Positions 1 to 9,059 of a stretch of 64,000 nt of DNA are shown here, one piece after another. The notes beneath the pieces were generated by a model. It did not search any database. It had not been told where the DNA came from and saw only the letters and a program-made list of their open reading frames with translations. Position 1 is the first letter of the stretch. Each line of letters opens with the position of its first letter. Source of the stretch: Janthinobacterium rivuli (GTDB taxonomy: Bacteria; Pseudomonadota; Gammaproteobacteria; Burkholderiales; Burkholderiaceae_D); the NCBI RefSeq assembly GCF_029690045.1, contig NZ_CP121464.1:3658001-3722000 (forward strand), written 5' to 3'. The position numbers and the translations under genes were made by a program.

Positions 1-1
1 G

Positions 2-208
2 CAAGACGTCGCGCTGGCTGGCTTCGATGATTTCGACTGGGCCGATTACTTCAGCCCCCGCCTGACCGTGATGGCGCAGCCGCTCGAAGAGCTGGGCGCC
101 ATGGCCGTCGACCTGCTGATCGAGCGCATCGCCCATCCCGGCCGTGCCCAGCACGTGCAGCGCCTGTCGCCGACCTTGCGCGTACGCAATTCCTGCGGCT
201 GCCCCTGA
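2..208 (+). CDS. LacI-family transcriptional regulator, C-terminal fragment
   Basis: Only the last 68 codons are in the window; the 5' part lies upstream. The fragment reads like the end of the effector-binding domain of LacI/GalR repressors: a VALAGFDDFDWADYFSP stretch (the usual V-x-G-F-D-D strand), then LTVMAQPLEELGAMAVDLLIERI, a typical penultimate helix region, and a cysteine-containing tail (NSCGCP). It ends 19 bp before xylB on the same strand, so it is probably the dedicated regulator of the pentose operon. The effector and DNA-binding domain cannot be judged from this fragment. Confidence 0.85.
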   Translation, partial: QDVALAGFDDFDWADYFSPRLTVMAQPLEELGAMAVDLLIERIAHPGRAQHVQRLSPTLRVRNSCGCP

Positions 209-227
209 CCTTTTACAGTAAATCAAC

Positions 228-1727
228 ATGCATCCAGCGATTTCCCTCGGTATCGACCTCGGTACCTCCGAACTGAAAACCGTGCTGATGGACAGCACTG
301 GCGCCGTGCGCGGCCAGGCGTCCGTGCGCGTCGACACCAGCCGCCCACAGCCGGGCTGGTCCGAACAAGCGCCGCAAGACTGGTGGGCCGCCTGCGTCAA
401 CGCCCTGGCGCAGCTGCGCGCCGGCTGGCCGCAGGAATACGCACAGATCGCCTGCATCGGCCTGTCGGGCCAGATGCACGGCGCCGTGCTGCTCGACGAC
501 CAAGACGCCGTGATCCGTCCCGCCATCCTGTGGAACGATGCGCGCGCCGAAGCCGAAGCGGCCAACCTGGCGCGCGACTATCCCGCGTATGCGGACGTGA
601 CGGGCAGCCTGCCGATGGCGGGCCTGACGGCGCCAAAACTGCTGTGGCTGCAAAACCACGAGCCTGACGCCTTTGCCGCCATCGCCTGCCTGCTGTCGCC
701 GAAAGACTACCTGCGCCTGCACCTGACGGGCAACAAGGTCACCGACATGTCCGACGCGGCCGGTACGCTGTGGCTGGACGAAGCCAGCCGTGCCTGGTTC
801 GCCCCCATGCTGGCCGCCTGCGGCTTGATACCGGAACAGATGCCGGCGCTGGCCGAAGGCGATGCCGCCACGGGTACCGTGCTGGCCGCCGTCGCAGACA
901 AGCTGGGCTTGCCAGCAAACGTGGTGGTGGCGGCCGGCGGCGGCGACAACCCCGTCTCGGCCGTGGGCATCGGCGCCGTCAACGGCGGCGACAGTTTCAT
1001 TTCGCTGGGCACCAGCGCCGCCATCGTTTCCGTCACAGAACAGCCTTTGGGCAATCCGGCCGGCGGCGTGCACAGCTTTTGCCACGCCCTGCCCGGCCGC
1101 TGGTATGCGATGGGCGCGATCTTGTCCGGCGCCAGTTGCTTGCGCTGGGCCACTGGCGTGCTGGGCCAGCCCGACGAGGCGGCCCTGCTGGCGCTGGTGG
1201 AGGCGCTCTTGCCGCTCGATATCCCCGTCGCGCCGTCCGCGCCCCTGTTCCTGCCGTATCTGTCCGGTGAGCGCACGCCGCATAACGACCCGCAAGTGCG
1301 CGGTGCCTTTTTGCAACTGGGCCACGACAGCACGCCGGCGCAGCTCGGCTATGCCGTGCTCGAAGGCGTGGCCTTTGCCTTGCGCGACGCGATGGCGGCC
1401 GTCACGTCGACAGGCGCCGTCGTTCCCCACTGCATGCTGGTGGGCGGCGGCGCGCGCAGCCAGTACTGGGCGCAATTGCTGGCCAATGTGCTGGGCCGCG
1501 AGATGCGCACCCTGCACAACAGCGAACTGTCCGCCAGCCTGGGCGCGGCCAAGCTCGGCTTTGCCGCCATCGGCCAGCGCCAGCTGCTGGCCACCAGCTT
1601 GCCCATCAAAAACACTTTCCTGCCCGATGCCGCGCACAGCGCAGCCTTGAGCATCCGCTACAGCCGCTACCGTAGCCTGTTTCCCGCCGTGCAAGCCTTG
1701 CACCAACTCAGTGATAAGGAAGAGTAA
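228..1727 (+). CDS. xylB: Xylulokinase (FGGY carbohydrate kinase)
   Basis: A 499-residue FGGY kinase, the family's usual length, predicted to phosphorylate D-xylulose to xylulose 5-phosphate in the cytoplasm. Visible motifs are the N-terminal phosphate-binding [10 protein letters not shown] (about 8-17), GLSGQMHG (78-85), LWNDARA, the AAGGGDNP segment holding the likely catalytic base Asp240, and the C-terminal nucleotide-binding [15 protein letters not shown] and WNDARA are characteristic of XylB rather than glycerol kinase. The stop codon overlaps the transaldolase start (TAATG), implying translational coupling. The context of pentose importer and transaldolase supports xylulose from xylose, xylitol or arabitol; which sugar enters is not shown. 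Confidence 0.92.
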   Translation: MHPAISLGIDLGTSELKTVLMDSTGAVRGQASVRVDTSRPQPGWSEQAPQDWWAACVNALAQLRAGWPQEYAQIACIGLSGQMHGAVLLDDQDAVIRPAILWNDARAEAEAANLARDYPAYADVTGSLPMAGLTAPKLLWLQNHEPDAFAAIACLLSPKDYLRLHLTGNKVTDMSDAAGTLWLDEASRAWFAPMLAACGLIPEQMPALAEGDAATGTVLAAVADKLGLPANVVVAAGGGDNPVSAVGIGAVNGGDSFISLGTSAAIVSVTEQPLGNPAGGVHSFCHALPGRWYAMGAILSGASCLRWATGVLGQPDEAALLALVEALLPLDIPVAPSAPLFLPYLSGERTPHNDPQVRGAFLQLGHDSTPAQLGYAVLEGVAFALRDAMAAVTSTGAVVPHCMLVGGGARSQYWAQLLANVLGREMRTLHNSELSASLGAAKLGFAAIGQRQLLATSLPIKNTFLPDAAHSAALSIRYSRYRSLFPAVQALHQLSDKEE

Positions 1728-2677
1728 TGAATCAGCTGCAACTATTGAAACAACACAGCACCGTTGTCGCCGACACGGGCGACTTTTTGCAACTGGCGCG
1801 CTTCGCGCCGCAGGACGCCACCACCAATCCGTCGCTGATTTTAAAAGCCGTGCTGCAGCCCGATTACGCGCCCTTGCTGGAAAGCACTGTCGCCGCGCAC
1901 AAGAACGCGTCGCTGGACGATATCGTCGACCAGGTACTGGTGCGCTTCGGCCTGGAAATTTTGAAGGTGGTGCCGGGCCGCGTATCGACGGAAGTCGATG
2001 CCCGCCTGAGTTTTGACCGCGATGCCACCGTGGCCCGCGGGCGCCGCCTGATCGCCCTGTACGAGCAAGCCGGCATTAGCCGCGAGCGCGTGCTGATCAA
2101 GGTCGCCGCCACCTGGGAAGGCATCCAGGCGGCACGCGAGCTGGAAAAAGACGGCATCTTTTGCAACCTGACCCTGCTGTTCGCGTTTTGCCAGGCCGTC
2201 GCCTGCGCCGATGCGAAAGTGCGGCTGATTTCGCCATTCGTGGGCCGCATCTACGACTGGCACAAGAAATCGATGGGCGCCACATGGGACGAAGCGGCGC
2301 GCAGCTTGTCCAACGATCCAGGTGTACAGTCGGTCACGCGCATCTTCAATTACTACAAACAACATGGCATCGCCACGCAAGTGATGGGCGCCAGCTTCCG
2401 CAACGTGGGCCAGATCACGGCCCTGTCCGGCTGCGACTTGCTGACCATCAGCCCCGATCTGCTGGCGAAACTCGAAACGGCAGATGCACCGTTCGAGCGC
2501 GCCCTGGGCGCCGACCTGGGCGAGGCGCAGCCGGCCATCACGTATGACGAAGCCGCTTTCCGCTACGCCTTGAACGACGACGCGATGGCGACCGAAAAGC
2601 TGGCCGAAGGCATCCGCGGCTTTGCCGTCGATGCGGGCAAGCTGGACGCCATGATCGAGAAATTACGCAGTCAATAA
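1727..2677 (+). CDS. tal: Transaldolase
   Basis: A 316-residue class I transaldolase of the long TalB type, moving a dihydroxyacetone unit between sugar phosphates in the non-oxidative pentose phosphate pathway. The early TTNPSLI strand, the Schiff-base lysine in [10 protein letters not shown] (Lys125) and the CNLTLLF strand are all present. It starts inside the xylB stop codon. Placing a transaldolase directly behind xylulokinase supplies the enzyme needed to drain xylulose 5-phosphate into glycolysis, so this copy is probably inducible with the operon rather than the housekeeping one. Whether another copy exists elsewhere cannot be seen. Confidence 0.95.
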   Translation: MNQLQLLKQHSTVVADTGDFLQLARFAPQDATTNPSLILKAVLQPDYAPLLESTVAAHKNASLDDIVDQVLVRFGLEILKVVPGRVSTEVDARLSFDRDATVARGRRLIALYEQAGISRERVLIKVAATWEGIQAARELEKDGIFCNLTLLFAFCQAVACADAKVRLISPFVGRIYDWHKKSMGATWDEAARSLSNDPGVQSVTRIFNYYKQHGIATQVMGASFRNVGQITALSGCDLLTISPDLLAKLETADAPFERALGADLGEAQPAITYDEAAFRYALNDDAMATEKLAEGIRGFAVDAGKLDAMIEKLRSQ

Positions 2678-2741
2678 GTTGGCACCCTTTTTCACCCGTA
2701 GCACCGTTTGTTTTTCACAATAAAAACCCTTGGAGATCCTC

Positions 2742-3677
2742 ATGAAAAAAGTCATTACCGCCTCCCTGCTGCTGTCCGCCGCCTGTGGCGCTTTCGCTGC
2801 TGACAAACCGCTGAAATCGATCGGCGTGAGCGTGGGCGACCTGGCCAACCCGTTCTTCGTGGCGATTGGCCGCGGCGCGGAAGAAAGCGCGAAAAAGCTG
2901 GGCGGCCCTGGCGTGAAAGTCACCACGGTGTCCAGCAAGTATGACCTGAACACCCAGGTGGACCAGATCGAAAACTTTATTGCCAACAAGACCGACATCA
3001 TCATCCTGAACGCCGTCGATTCCAAGGGCATCGCGCCAGCCATCAAGAAAGCGCGCAATGCGGGCGTGGTCGTGATCGCCGTCGACGTGGGCGCCGTGGG
3101 TGCTTCGGCCACCGTGATGTCCGACAACACCATGGCTGGCGACGTGTCGTGCGCCTACCTGGCCAAGCAGATCGGCGGCAAGGGCAATGTGGTGATTCTG
3201 AACGGCCCGCCGGTCACGTCCGTGATCGACCGCGTCAACGGCTGCAAGAAAACCCTGGCTGCGTTCAAGGATATCAAGATCCTGTCCGATAACCAGAACG
3301 CCGGCGGCAGCCGCGACGGCGGCATGACCGTGATGTCGAATCTGCTGACGGCCCATCCGAAGATCGACGGCGTGTTCGCCATCAATGACCCGACCGGTAT
3401 CGGCGCAGAACTGGCGATCAAGCAATCGAAGCGCACGGACGTGAAACTGATCACGGCCGTCGATGGCGCGCCCGATGGCCAGAACGCCCTGAAAAACAAG
3501 GCCGGCCTGTTTGCCGCCACCTCGGCGCAAAACCCGTACCGCATGGCGACCGACGCCGTGCAAATGGGCTACGACATCATGAACGGCCGCACGCCGAAAC
3601 AGACCATGGTGCTGTTGCCGACCCCGGCCATCACCAAGGAAAACGTCGCCACCTACACGGGCTGGGTAAAGAACTGA
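2742..3677 (+). CDS. Periplasmic sugar-binding protein of ABC importer
   Basis: A 311-residue periplasmic binding protein of the ribose/xylose (RbsB) type. It begins with a signal peptide (MKKVITASLLLSAACGAFAA, cleavage after AFA), then the first-lobe IGVSVGDLANPFFVAIG, the IILNAVD strand and the second-lobe GVFAINDPTGIG, all normal for pentose and hexose binders. The ATG at 2742 is chosen because GGAG lies six bases upstream and the signal peptide starts there; a TTG four codons earlier is less likely. It leads the importer genes. Substrate is not readable from sequence; xylB and tal suggest a pentose or pentitol. Confidence 0.9.
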   Translation: MKKVITASLLLSAACGAFAADKPLKSIGVSVGDLANPFFVAIGRGAEESAKKLGGPGVKVTTVSSKYDLNTQVDQIENFIANKTDIIILNAVDSKGIAPAIKKARNAGVVVIAVDVGAVGASATVMSDNTMAGDVSCAYLAKQIGGKGNVVILNGPPVTSVIDRVNGCKKTLAAFKDIKILSDNQNAGGSRDGGMTVMSNLLTAHPKIDGVFAINDPTGIGAELAIKQSKRTDVKLITAVDGAPDGQNALKNKAGLFAATSAQNPYRMATDAVQMGYDIMNGRTPKQTMVLLPTPAITKENVATYTGWVKN

Positions 3678-3698
3678 TCTGCCTGACCTGAACCACGA

Positions 3699-3727
3699 GG
3701 CGCCGCCAGCCTATGGCAGGCGGCGCC
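3699..3727 (+). promoter_or_regulatory. Intercistronic hairpin between binding-protein and ATPase genes
   Basis: GGCGCCGCC (3699-3707) pairs with GGCGGCGCC (3719-3727), and an inner GCC/GGC stem closes a TAT loop, giving a 12-bp stem with one A-A mismatch. No U tract follows. This position, after the gene for an abundant periplasmic protein and before its ATPase, is where mRNA-stabilising hairpins commonly sit, so more binding protein than ATPase would be made. The role is inferred. Confidence 0.6.
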
Positions 3728-3753
3728 AGTTTCACAAGCAAGGAAGGACAGTC

Positions 3754-5253
3754 ATGAGCGACGATATTATTTTTGAAATGCGCGGCATCGAGAAGCGCTT
3801 TGGCGCCACGCGCGCGCTGCGCGGCGTGCACCTGACCGTGCGCAGCGGCGAAATCCATGCCGTGATGGGCGAGAACGGCGCCGGCAAGAGTACCCTGATG
3901 AAGATTTTATCCGGCGTGTACACGCCGGACGCGGGCGAGATCATTCTCGACGGCAAGCCGATCCGCATCCGCAACCCGGGCGAGGCACGCGCGCTGGGCA
4001 TCAACCTGATCTACCAGGAACTGAGCGTGGCCAAGAACATGACGGTGGCGCAGAACGTCTTCATGGGCAGCGAGCCGAAGGGACCGTTCTGGACCGTCAA
4101 GGGCGGCGAAATGCGCGCGCGCACGAACGCCATCCTGGCCGATCTCGGTTCCCGCTTCGACGCCGACACCATGGTGTCGGCCCTGTCGATCGCCGAGCAG
4201 CAGCAGGTGGAAATCGCCCGCGCCCTCGTGCATGAAAGCCGCATCCTGATCATGGACGAGCCCACTGCCGCCCTGTCCGACCGGGAAACAGAACAATTGT
4301 TCCGCATCATCGAAGAACAGCGCGACAAGGGCCTGGCCGTACTCTACATCAGCCACCGCATGGCCGAAGTGGAACGCCTGGCGCGCCGCATCACGGTGCT
4401 GCGCGACGGCGCCTATGTGGGCGAGCTGGGCAAGGATGAGCTGGATCAAAAGAAAGTCGTGCAAATGATGGTGGGCCGCCCTGCCGACGACTTTTACTCG
4501 CACCAGCGCCGCACCACCCGGGGCGCCGAGCGCTTGCGCGTGGACAAGGTGGGCGGCGGCAAGGTCAAGCCGGCCTCGTTCGCCCTGCATGCGGGCGAAG
4601 TGACGGGTCTTGCCGGCCTCGTCGGCGCAGGCCGCACGGAACTGGCGCGCCTGATCTTTGGCGCGGACAAGAAGCAATCGGGGCAAGTGTGGCTCGATGG
4701 CCAGGAAGTGCACATCCACCGGCCGCTGGCAGCCATCCGCCACGGTATCGGCTACCTGCCCGAAGACCGCAAGAGCCTGGGCCTGTTCATGCAATTGTCG
4801 GCCATGGAAAACATGTCGATGAATATCCTGTCCAAGCATGCGACGGCGGGCGTGGTCAACCGTGGCGCCCTGACCCAGCTCACGCGCGAAGCCATCAGCA
4901 ACCTCAACGTGAAAGTGTCGGGGCCGGACGGCATCGTCGGCGGACTGTCCGGCGGCAACCAGCAGAAAGTCTTGCTGGCGCGCTGGCTGGCCATCGCGCC
5001 GAAGGTCCTCATCCTCGATGAACCGACGCGGGGCGTGGACGTGGGCGCGAAGAGCGAAATTTACAAGATCATCCACCAACTGGCGGACGCGGGCACCGCC
5101 GTGCTGTGCATTTCCAGCGAACTGGCCGAGCTGGTCGGCATTTGCGACCGCGTGATGGTGATGTGCGAAGGCAGGCTCACCGGCGAAGTCACGGGCGACG
5201 ACATCACGCAGGAAAACATCCTTGCTTATGCCACCCAGCTGGAAGCGGCATAA
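3754..5253 (+). CDS. Sugar ABC transporter ATP-binding protein, double cassette
   Basis: A 499-residue fused double ATPase of the RbsA/XylG/AraG type that powers sugar import at the inner membrane. Cassette 1 has Walker A GENGAGKST (39-47), signature LSIAEQQQ (144-151) and Walker B ILIMDEPTA (164-172). Cassette 2 has a degenerate Walker A (LVGAGRTELARLIFG) but an intact LSGGNQQK signature and VLILDEPTRGVD. That asymmetry is normal for the family. It follows the binding-protein gene and precedes the permease gene by 26 bp, so the importer is complete. Confidence 0.93.
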   Translation: MSDDIIFEMRGIEKRFGATRALRGVHLTVRSGEIHAVMGENGAGKSTLMKILSGVYTPDAGEIILDGKPIRIRNPGEARALGINLIYQELSVAKNMTVAQNVFMGSEPKGPFWTVKGGEMRARTNAILADLGSRFDADTMVSALSIAEQQQVEIARALVHESRILIMDEPTAALSDRETEQLFRIIEEQRDKGLAVLYISHRMAEVERLARRITVLRDGAYVGELGKDELDQKKVVQMMVGRPADDFYSHQRRTTRGAERLRVDKVGGGKVKPASFALHAGEVTGLAGLVGAGRTELARLIFGADKKQSGQVWLDGQEVHIHRPLAAIRHGIGYLPEDRKSLGLFMQLSAMENMSMNILSKHATAGVVNRGALTQLTREAISNLNVKVSGPDGIVGGLSGGNQQKVLLARWLAIAPKVLILDEPTRGVDVGAKSEIYKIIHQLADAGTAVLCISSELAELVGICDRVMVMCEGRLTGEVTGDDITQENILAYATQLEAA

Positions 5254-5279
5254 AAGAACAACCATTCAGGAGATTTAAC

Positions 5280-6290
5280 ATGACAACGAGTACCACCAGC
5301 GGCGCCGCGCGCGCCGGCGAACCCTTCAATGCTTCGAACCTGATGCGCCGCCTGGGCATGCTGCCCGTGCTGGTGGTGCTCTACCTGGCCATGTACGGCC
5401 TGACCGTGTATTTCTCGGCCGACGGCACGTCGACGTTCATGACCAGCAATAACACCATGAACATCTTCCGCCAGGTGTCGATCAACATCGTGCTGGCGTC
5501 CGGCATGACCTTCGTCATCCTGACCAGCGGCATCGATTTGTCCGTCGGTTCCGTGCTGGCCGTCTCGGCCGTGGCAGGCATGCTGATGTCGCTGTCGGCC
5601 CAGTTCGCCGGCTTCTCGATTCCCGCCTTCCTCATCGTCGGCCTGCTGCTGGGCGCGCTCAATGGCGTGCTGGTCGCCCTCGTCGGCCTGAACCCGTTTG
5701 TCGTGACCCTGGGCACCATGACGGCCCTGCGCGGCGCCGCCTACCTGCTGGCGGACGGCACCAGCGTGCTGAACACGGAAATCCCGAGCTTTGAATGGAT
5801 GGGCAACGGCAGCTTCCTGGCCGTGCCCTGGCTGATCTGGCTGGCGGCGGCCGTCGTCGTGCTGACGTGGTTTATTTTGCGCAAGACGACACTGGGCCTG
5901 CATATCTACGCCGTCGGCGGCAATATCCAGGCGGCCCGCTTGACCGGTATCAAGGTCGGCCTCGTGCTGATGTTTGTCTACACGATCAGCGGCCTGTTCG
6001 CCGGCCTGGGCGGCGCCATGTCGGCCAGCCGTCTGTATGCGGCCAACGGCAACTGGGGTACCGGTTATGAACTCGATGCGATTGCAGCCGTCGTGCTCGG
6101 CGGCACCAGCCTGATGGGCGGCGTGGGTTCCGTCTGGGGCACCGTCATCGGCGCCCTGATCATCGGCGTGATGAACAACGGCTTGACGATTCTGGGGCTG
6201 TCGTCGTTCTGGCAGTATGTGGCGAAAGGCGTCGTGATCGTGCTGGCGGTGATTCTCGACAAATGGCGCCAGTCGCACGCGCAGAACTGA
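5280..6290 (+). CDS. Sugar ABC transporter permease (RbsC/XylH type)
   Basis: A 336-residue inner-membrane permease with many hydrophobic segments and the family-typical FVILTSGIDLSVGSVLAV and GLNPFVVTLGTM motifs, followed by a C-terminal GTSLMGGVGSVWGTVIGA stretch. The start is the ATG at 5280, preceded by CAGGAGATTTAAC; the frame stays open 58 codons further upstream inside the ATPase gene, but that part is a shadow. It is the last gene of the operon and is followed by paired palindromes at 6298-6391 that may end the transcript. Confidence 0.93.
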   Translation: MTTSTTSGAARAGEPFNASNLMRRLGMLPVLVVLYLAMYGLTVYFSADGTSTFMTSNNTMNIFRQVSINIVLASGMTFVILTSGIDLSVGSVLAVSAVAGMLMSLSAQFAGFSIPAFLIVGLLLGALNGVLVALVGLNPFVVTLGTMTALRGAAYLLADGTSVLNTEIPSFEWMGNGSFLAVPWLIWLAAAVVVLTWFILRKTTLGLHIYAVGGNIQAARLTGIKVGLVLMFVYTISGLFAGLGGAMSASRLYAANGNWGTGYELDAIAAVVLGGTSLMGGVGSVWGTVIGALIIGVMNNGLTILGLSSFWQYVAKGVVIVLAVILDKWRQSHAQN

Positions 6291-6297
6291 TTTTGCT

Positions 6298-6391
6298 GGT
6301 GTTGTCGGGTTACGCGCTTTGCGCTAACCCGACCTACGTGCAACGACAGGCGTAGGTCGGATTAGGCCGCAGGCCGTAATCCGACAACACC
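6298..6391. repeat. Paired REP-like palindromes in inverted orientation
   Basis: Two 30-nt hairpins face each other between convergent genes. The first has arms GTCGGGTTA (6304-6312) and TAACCCGAC (6325-6333) with an inner GCGC-TTT-GCGC and one bulged C. The second has GTCGGATTA (6356-6364) and TAATCCGAC (6377-6385) with inner GGCC-GCA-GGCC and a bulged G on the opposite side. The pair is framed by an outer 11-bp inverted repeat, GGTGTTGTCGG (6298-6308) and CCGACAACACC (6381-6391). A related unit occurs at 37761-37790. This is how REP/BIME elements are built. Confidence 0.75.
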
Positions 6392-6817
6392 CTAAAACAC
6401 CAGCAGCATCTCCACATGCGCAATCCCCGCCTCTTCAAACTGTTCCCCCTGCTGCACGAAACCGTGGCGCGCATAAAATGGCGCGGCCACGGTTTGCGCA
6501 TTCAGCACCACCGCTGCATCGCCGCGTTCGCGGGCTTTCTCCATCAGCAAAGTCAACATGGCGCCGCCCACGCCCGTGCCGCGTCCCGGCTGGCGCACGG
6601 CCATACGGCCGATGTGGCCATCGGGCAGTAACCGGCCCGTGCCGATGGCGGCACCAAAGTCATCATAGGCGACGGCGTGCAGGCAGACGGCGTCCATGTC
6701 GTCGAGTTCAATCTCGGCCGGCACTTTCTGTTCATCGACAAAGACTTCAAAACGGATGGCGGTGGCGTCGGAGCCCAGGGTGGCCCAGTCGCCGAGGCGG
6801 ATGGTGTGCTTGGTCAT
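6392..6817 (-). CDS. GNAT-family N-acetyltransferase
   Basis: A 141-residue single-domain GNAT protein. The N-terminal half shows FEVFVDEQKVPAEIELDDMD, typical of a widespread subgroup of predicted acyltransferases, and the acetyl-CoA binding region is GRMAVRQPGRGTGVGGAML (a Q/R-x-x-G-x-G/A loop variant), followed by FYARHGF. The acceptor is unknown. Start chosen at the ATG giving MTKHTIRLGDW, where homology should begin; the open frame continues 24 codons upstream without better ribosome-site support. It lies downstream of the AraC-type regulator on the same strand and is convergent with the sugar permease. Confidence 0.82.
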   Translation of the reverse strand: MTKHTIRLGDWATLGSDATAIRFEVFVDEQKVPAEIELDDMDAVCLHAVAYDDFGAAIGTGRLLPDGHIGRMAVRQPGRGTGVGGAMLTLLMEKARERGDAAVVLNAQTVAAPFYARHGFVQQGEQFEEAGIAHVEMLLVF

Positions 6818-6885
6818 GGCATGCGGTAATAAGAGAGGGGCCGCCATTGTCGCACGGCCTGCCACGCCTTGGCAGGTGGTGCGGC

Positions 6886-7686
6886 TCAAGCGTTCGATTT
6901 CAAGTAACGTCCAGGTGTTTCACCGAGTATTTTGCGAAACATGACGACAAAATTGCTCGCGTTCTCGTAGCCCAGGCCCTCTGCGACATGCTGGACCGTG
7001 GCGCCCCTGGCCATCCATTGCAAGGCGAGCAAGATATGCAGTTGCCTGCGCCAGCTTCCGAAACTCATGCCGGTTTCCCGGGACACCAGGCGTGACAGCG
7101 TGCGCGCACTGATGCCCATCCGCTGCGCCCATGATTCGATGTTACCCGGATCGGACGGACGCGCCATGATCCACTGGACCAGTTTGCGTAGCCGCTTGTC
7201 TGGCGTCAGGGGAAGATGAACCTGGCCGCGCTGCGCCAGCGCCATTTCGTCGAGAAGCAGTGTCATGACTCGTGACGCCATGCCGCCCTCTTCGTAGCGC
7301 ATCGGCAATGCCGCTGAACGGATCACCAATTCACGCAGCAGCGGCGTGGTCGACAAGGTGCAGCACTCCCGCGGCAACGCGTCGTCCTCCGCAGGATCGA
7401 CATACACCACGTAACAATCGACCGTGCCGGCCCCATCCATTCGATGTTGTGTGCCACCGGGTACCCAAATGGCGCTTCCTGGCGGCACCAACCAGAAGCC
7501 ACCGTCGACCTCGCAGGTCAGCACGCCGCGCATCCAAAGCAGGAACTGGCCTTTTCGATGCTGATGGAAATCCCTCTCCTTGCGGCTATCCATGTCGCGG
7601 CCAACGGCGCCAAGCGTGACCACCGGCCTTGGCACGCAGTCGGGGTCTTCCCAGTCGCTGGACGAATCGTCGCTGAAAACAGGCAT
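6886..7686 (-). CDS. AraC-family transcriptional regulator
   Basis: A 266-residue regulator with an N-terminal cupin-like sensing half (HQHRKGQFLLWMRGVL, then VPPGSAIWVPGGTQHRM) and a C-terminal double helix-turn-helix. The second HTH ends in the AraC signature region VAEGLGYENASNFVVMFRK and GETPGRYLK. The ATG at 7686 follows GAAAGGTGCCCG, a good ribosome site; an upstream ATG gives an implausible 11-residue extension. It is transcribed away from the FAD monooxygenase at 7812, which it probably controls. The cupin half resembles regulators that sense small hydrophobic compounds, but the inducer is unknown. Confidence 0.9.
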   Translation of the reverse strand: MPVFSDDSSSDWEDPDCVPRPVVTLGAVGRDMDSRKERDFHQHRKGQFLLWMRGVLTCEVDGGFWLVPPGSAIWVPGGTQHRMDGAGTVDCYVVYVDPAEDDALPRECCTLSTTPLLRELVIRSAALPMRYEEGGMASRVMTLLLDEMALAQRGQVHLPLTPDKRLRKLVQWIMARPSDPGNIESWAQRMGISARTLSRLVSRETGMSFGSWRRQLHILLALQWMARGATVQHVAEGLGYENASNFVVMFRKILGETPGRYLKSNA

Positions 7687-7739
7687 CGGGCACCTTTCAA
7701 GGGTGAGTATCAGTGGCAAGAATTCAATATAACATGGCC

Positions 7740-7778
7740 TGTTGGCTCATTGTGACCAACACGTGGCGCGCCTAACAT
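7740..7778 (+). promoter_or_regulatory. Putative promoter and overlapping palindrome for FAD monooxygenase
   Basis: TTGTGA (7750-7755) and TAACAT (7773-7778) are separated by exactly 17 bp and lie 34 bp before the monooxygenase start. An imperfect inverted repeat, TGTTGG (7740-7745) and CCAACA (7756-7761), spans the -35 element, where the divergent AraC-type protein or another regulator could act. Motif matches only. Confidence 0.45.
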
Positions 7779-7811
7779 GGACGCTGACATCACAACCACG
7801 AAAGCTGTCAC

Positions 7812-9008
7812 ATGGAACAAACGAAGAAAATCCTGATCTGCGGCGGCGGCATCGCCGGCCCCGCGTGTGCCTGGTGGCTGAGCAGGTACGGCTACTCCGT
7901 GGTGCTCGTCGAAAAGGCCGGCGCGCTCAGGGACGGCGGGCAGAACGTCGATGTGAAGGGCGCCGCGCAGCAGGTCATCAAGCGCATGGGTTTGACGGAG
8001 CAGGTCGAGGCGCGCGACACGCTGGAGTGCGGACAGAAGTGGCTCGACGCGGCCAGCAAGGTGGTGGCTGTTTTTCCCAAAGGTAGTATCGGCGGACTGA
8101 CCTGCGATTTCGAAATCCTGCGCGGCGATTTCGCCCGTATTTTGTTCGATGCGACCCGCGGCACTTGCGACTACCGTTTTGGCACGTCCGTCAGTGGCGT
8201 TGAAGAGATTGAAAATGGCGTGCGGGCAACCTTTGCCAATGGCACGGCAGAGGACTTCGCGCTGGTGATCTGCGCCGACGGCGTGAGCTCGCCGACCAGA
8301 GATCTGGCGCTGGCCGCTGAAACGCGCATGCGTTACCTCGGCGCCTACATGGCGTTTTTCAACATTCCCCGGCGACCGGAGGACGACTTCTGGGCCTGCT
8401 CCGTCAATGGCATAGGCGGGACGATGATCAACCTCAGGCCAGGTGGCTTGACGCACACTACCGTGCTGATGACCTTTCCTGCCGCTGAGCCTGGCCTGCG
8501 GAGTCCGACGACGCCGTCGCCGCGCGAGATGCTGCGTGCGGCACTGGTGGGCCGGGGCAAGGTGGCCGATCGTATTATCGCCGAGCTGGATGCCGTCCAG
8601 GACGTCTACTTCGGGCCGATGAGCCAGGTGCAAGCTTCCACCTGGTCAAAAGGCCGGCTGGTCTTGCTGGGCGATGCGGCGCACTGCCCGACGCCATTCA
8701 CGGGCAAGGGCACGGCGCTGGCGCTGGTGGGAGCCTACGTGCTGGCGGGGGAAATCAAGAGATGCGCGACCCACACCCAGGCTTTCGAGGCATACGAACG
8801 CATCCTTCGCCCGTATGCCGAGCGGTCGCAGCAGGAGCTGAGCCCTCGCCTCATCCGGCTCATGCACGTGCGGACGCGGTTCGGCATCGCCATCGCGCAC
8901 CTGCTGCAACGGTGCTTCGGCAGCGCCCTGATCCAGTCGCTGTTGCAAGCGAACGCCACGAGCAAGGCGCGTAGGATCGACGAGGATTTCACGCTCCCGA
9001 TCTATTGA
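7812..9008 (+). CDS. FAD-dependent aromatic-type monooxygenase
   Basis: A 398-residue flavoprotein of the p-hydroxybenzoate hydroxylase/TetX class. It has the N-terminal dinucleotide fold ILICGGGIAGPACAWWL (about 8-24), a DG-type segment near CADGVSSPTRD and the flavin-binding GD motif LLGDAAHCPTPFTGKG (about 284-299). Such enzymes use NAD(P)H and O2 to hydroxylate an organic substrate, sometimes detoxifying antibiotics. The substrate is not predictable here. Divergent pairing with an AraC-type regulator suggests inducible expression. No membrane segment or signal peptide is seen. Confidence 0.87.
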   Translation: MEQTKKILICGGGIAGPACAWWLSRYGYSVVLVEKAGALRDGGQNVDVKGAAQQVIKRMGLTEQVEARDTLECGQKWLDAASKVVAVFPKGSIGGLTCDFEILRGDFARILFDATRGTCDYRFGTSVSGVEEIENGVRATFANGTAEDFALVICADGVSSPTRDLALAAETRMRYLGAYMAFFNIPRRPEDDFWACSVNGIGGTMINLRPGGLTHTTVLMTFPAAEPGLRSPTTPSPREMLRAALVGRGKVADRIIAELDAVQDVYFGPMSQVQASTWSKGRLVLLGDAAHCPTPFTGKGTALALVGAYVLAGEIKRCATHTQAFEAYERILRPYAERSQQELSPRLIRLMHVRTRFGIAIAHLLQRCFGSALIQSLLQANATSKARRIDEDFTLPIY

Positions 9009-9015
9009 AAGCTTT

Positions 9016-9035
9016 GCTGCGCTACCGGGCGCAGC
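9016..9035. terminator. GC hairpin between convergent genes
   Basis: GCTGCGC (9016-9022) pairs with GCGCAGC (9029-9035) around a six-base loop, between the monooxygenase and the convergent reductase gene. There is no U tract, so it is at best a weak bidirectional terminator. Confidence 0.35.
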
Positions 9036-9059
9036 CGGTCACTTTTCAGGACGGCCCGC

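Noticed and set aside
5106..5279. A 58-codon upstream extension of the sugar permease.
   Set aside because: It lies inside the ATPase gene, is rich in Arg and His like a shadow frame, and a proper ribosome site precedes the ATG at 5280.
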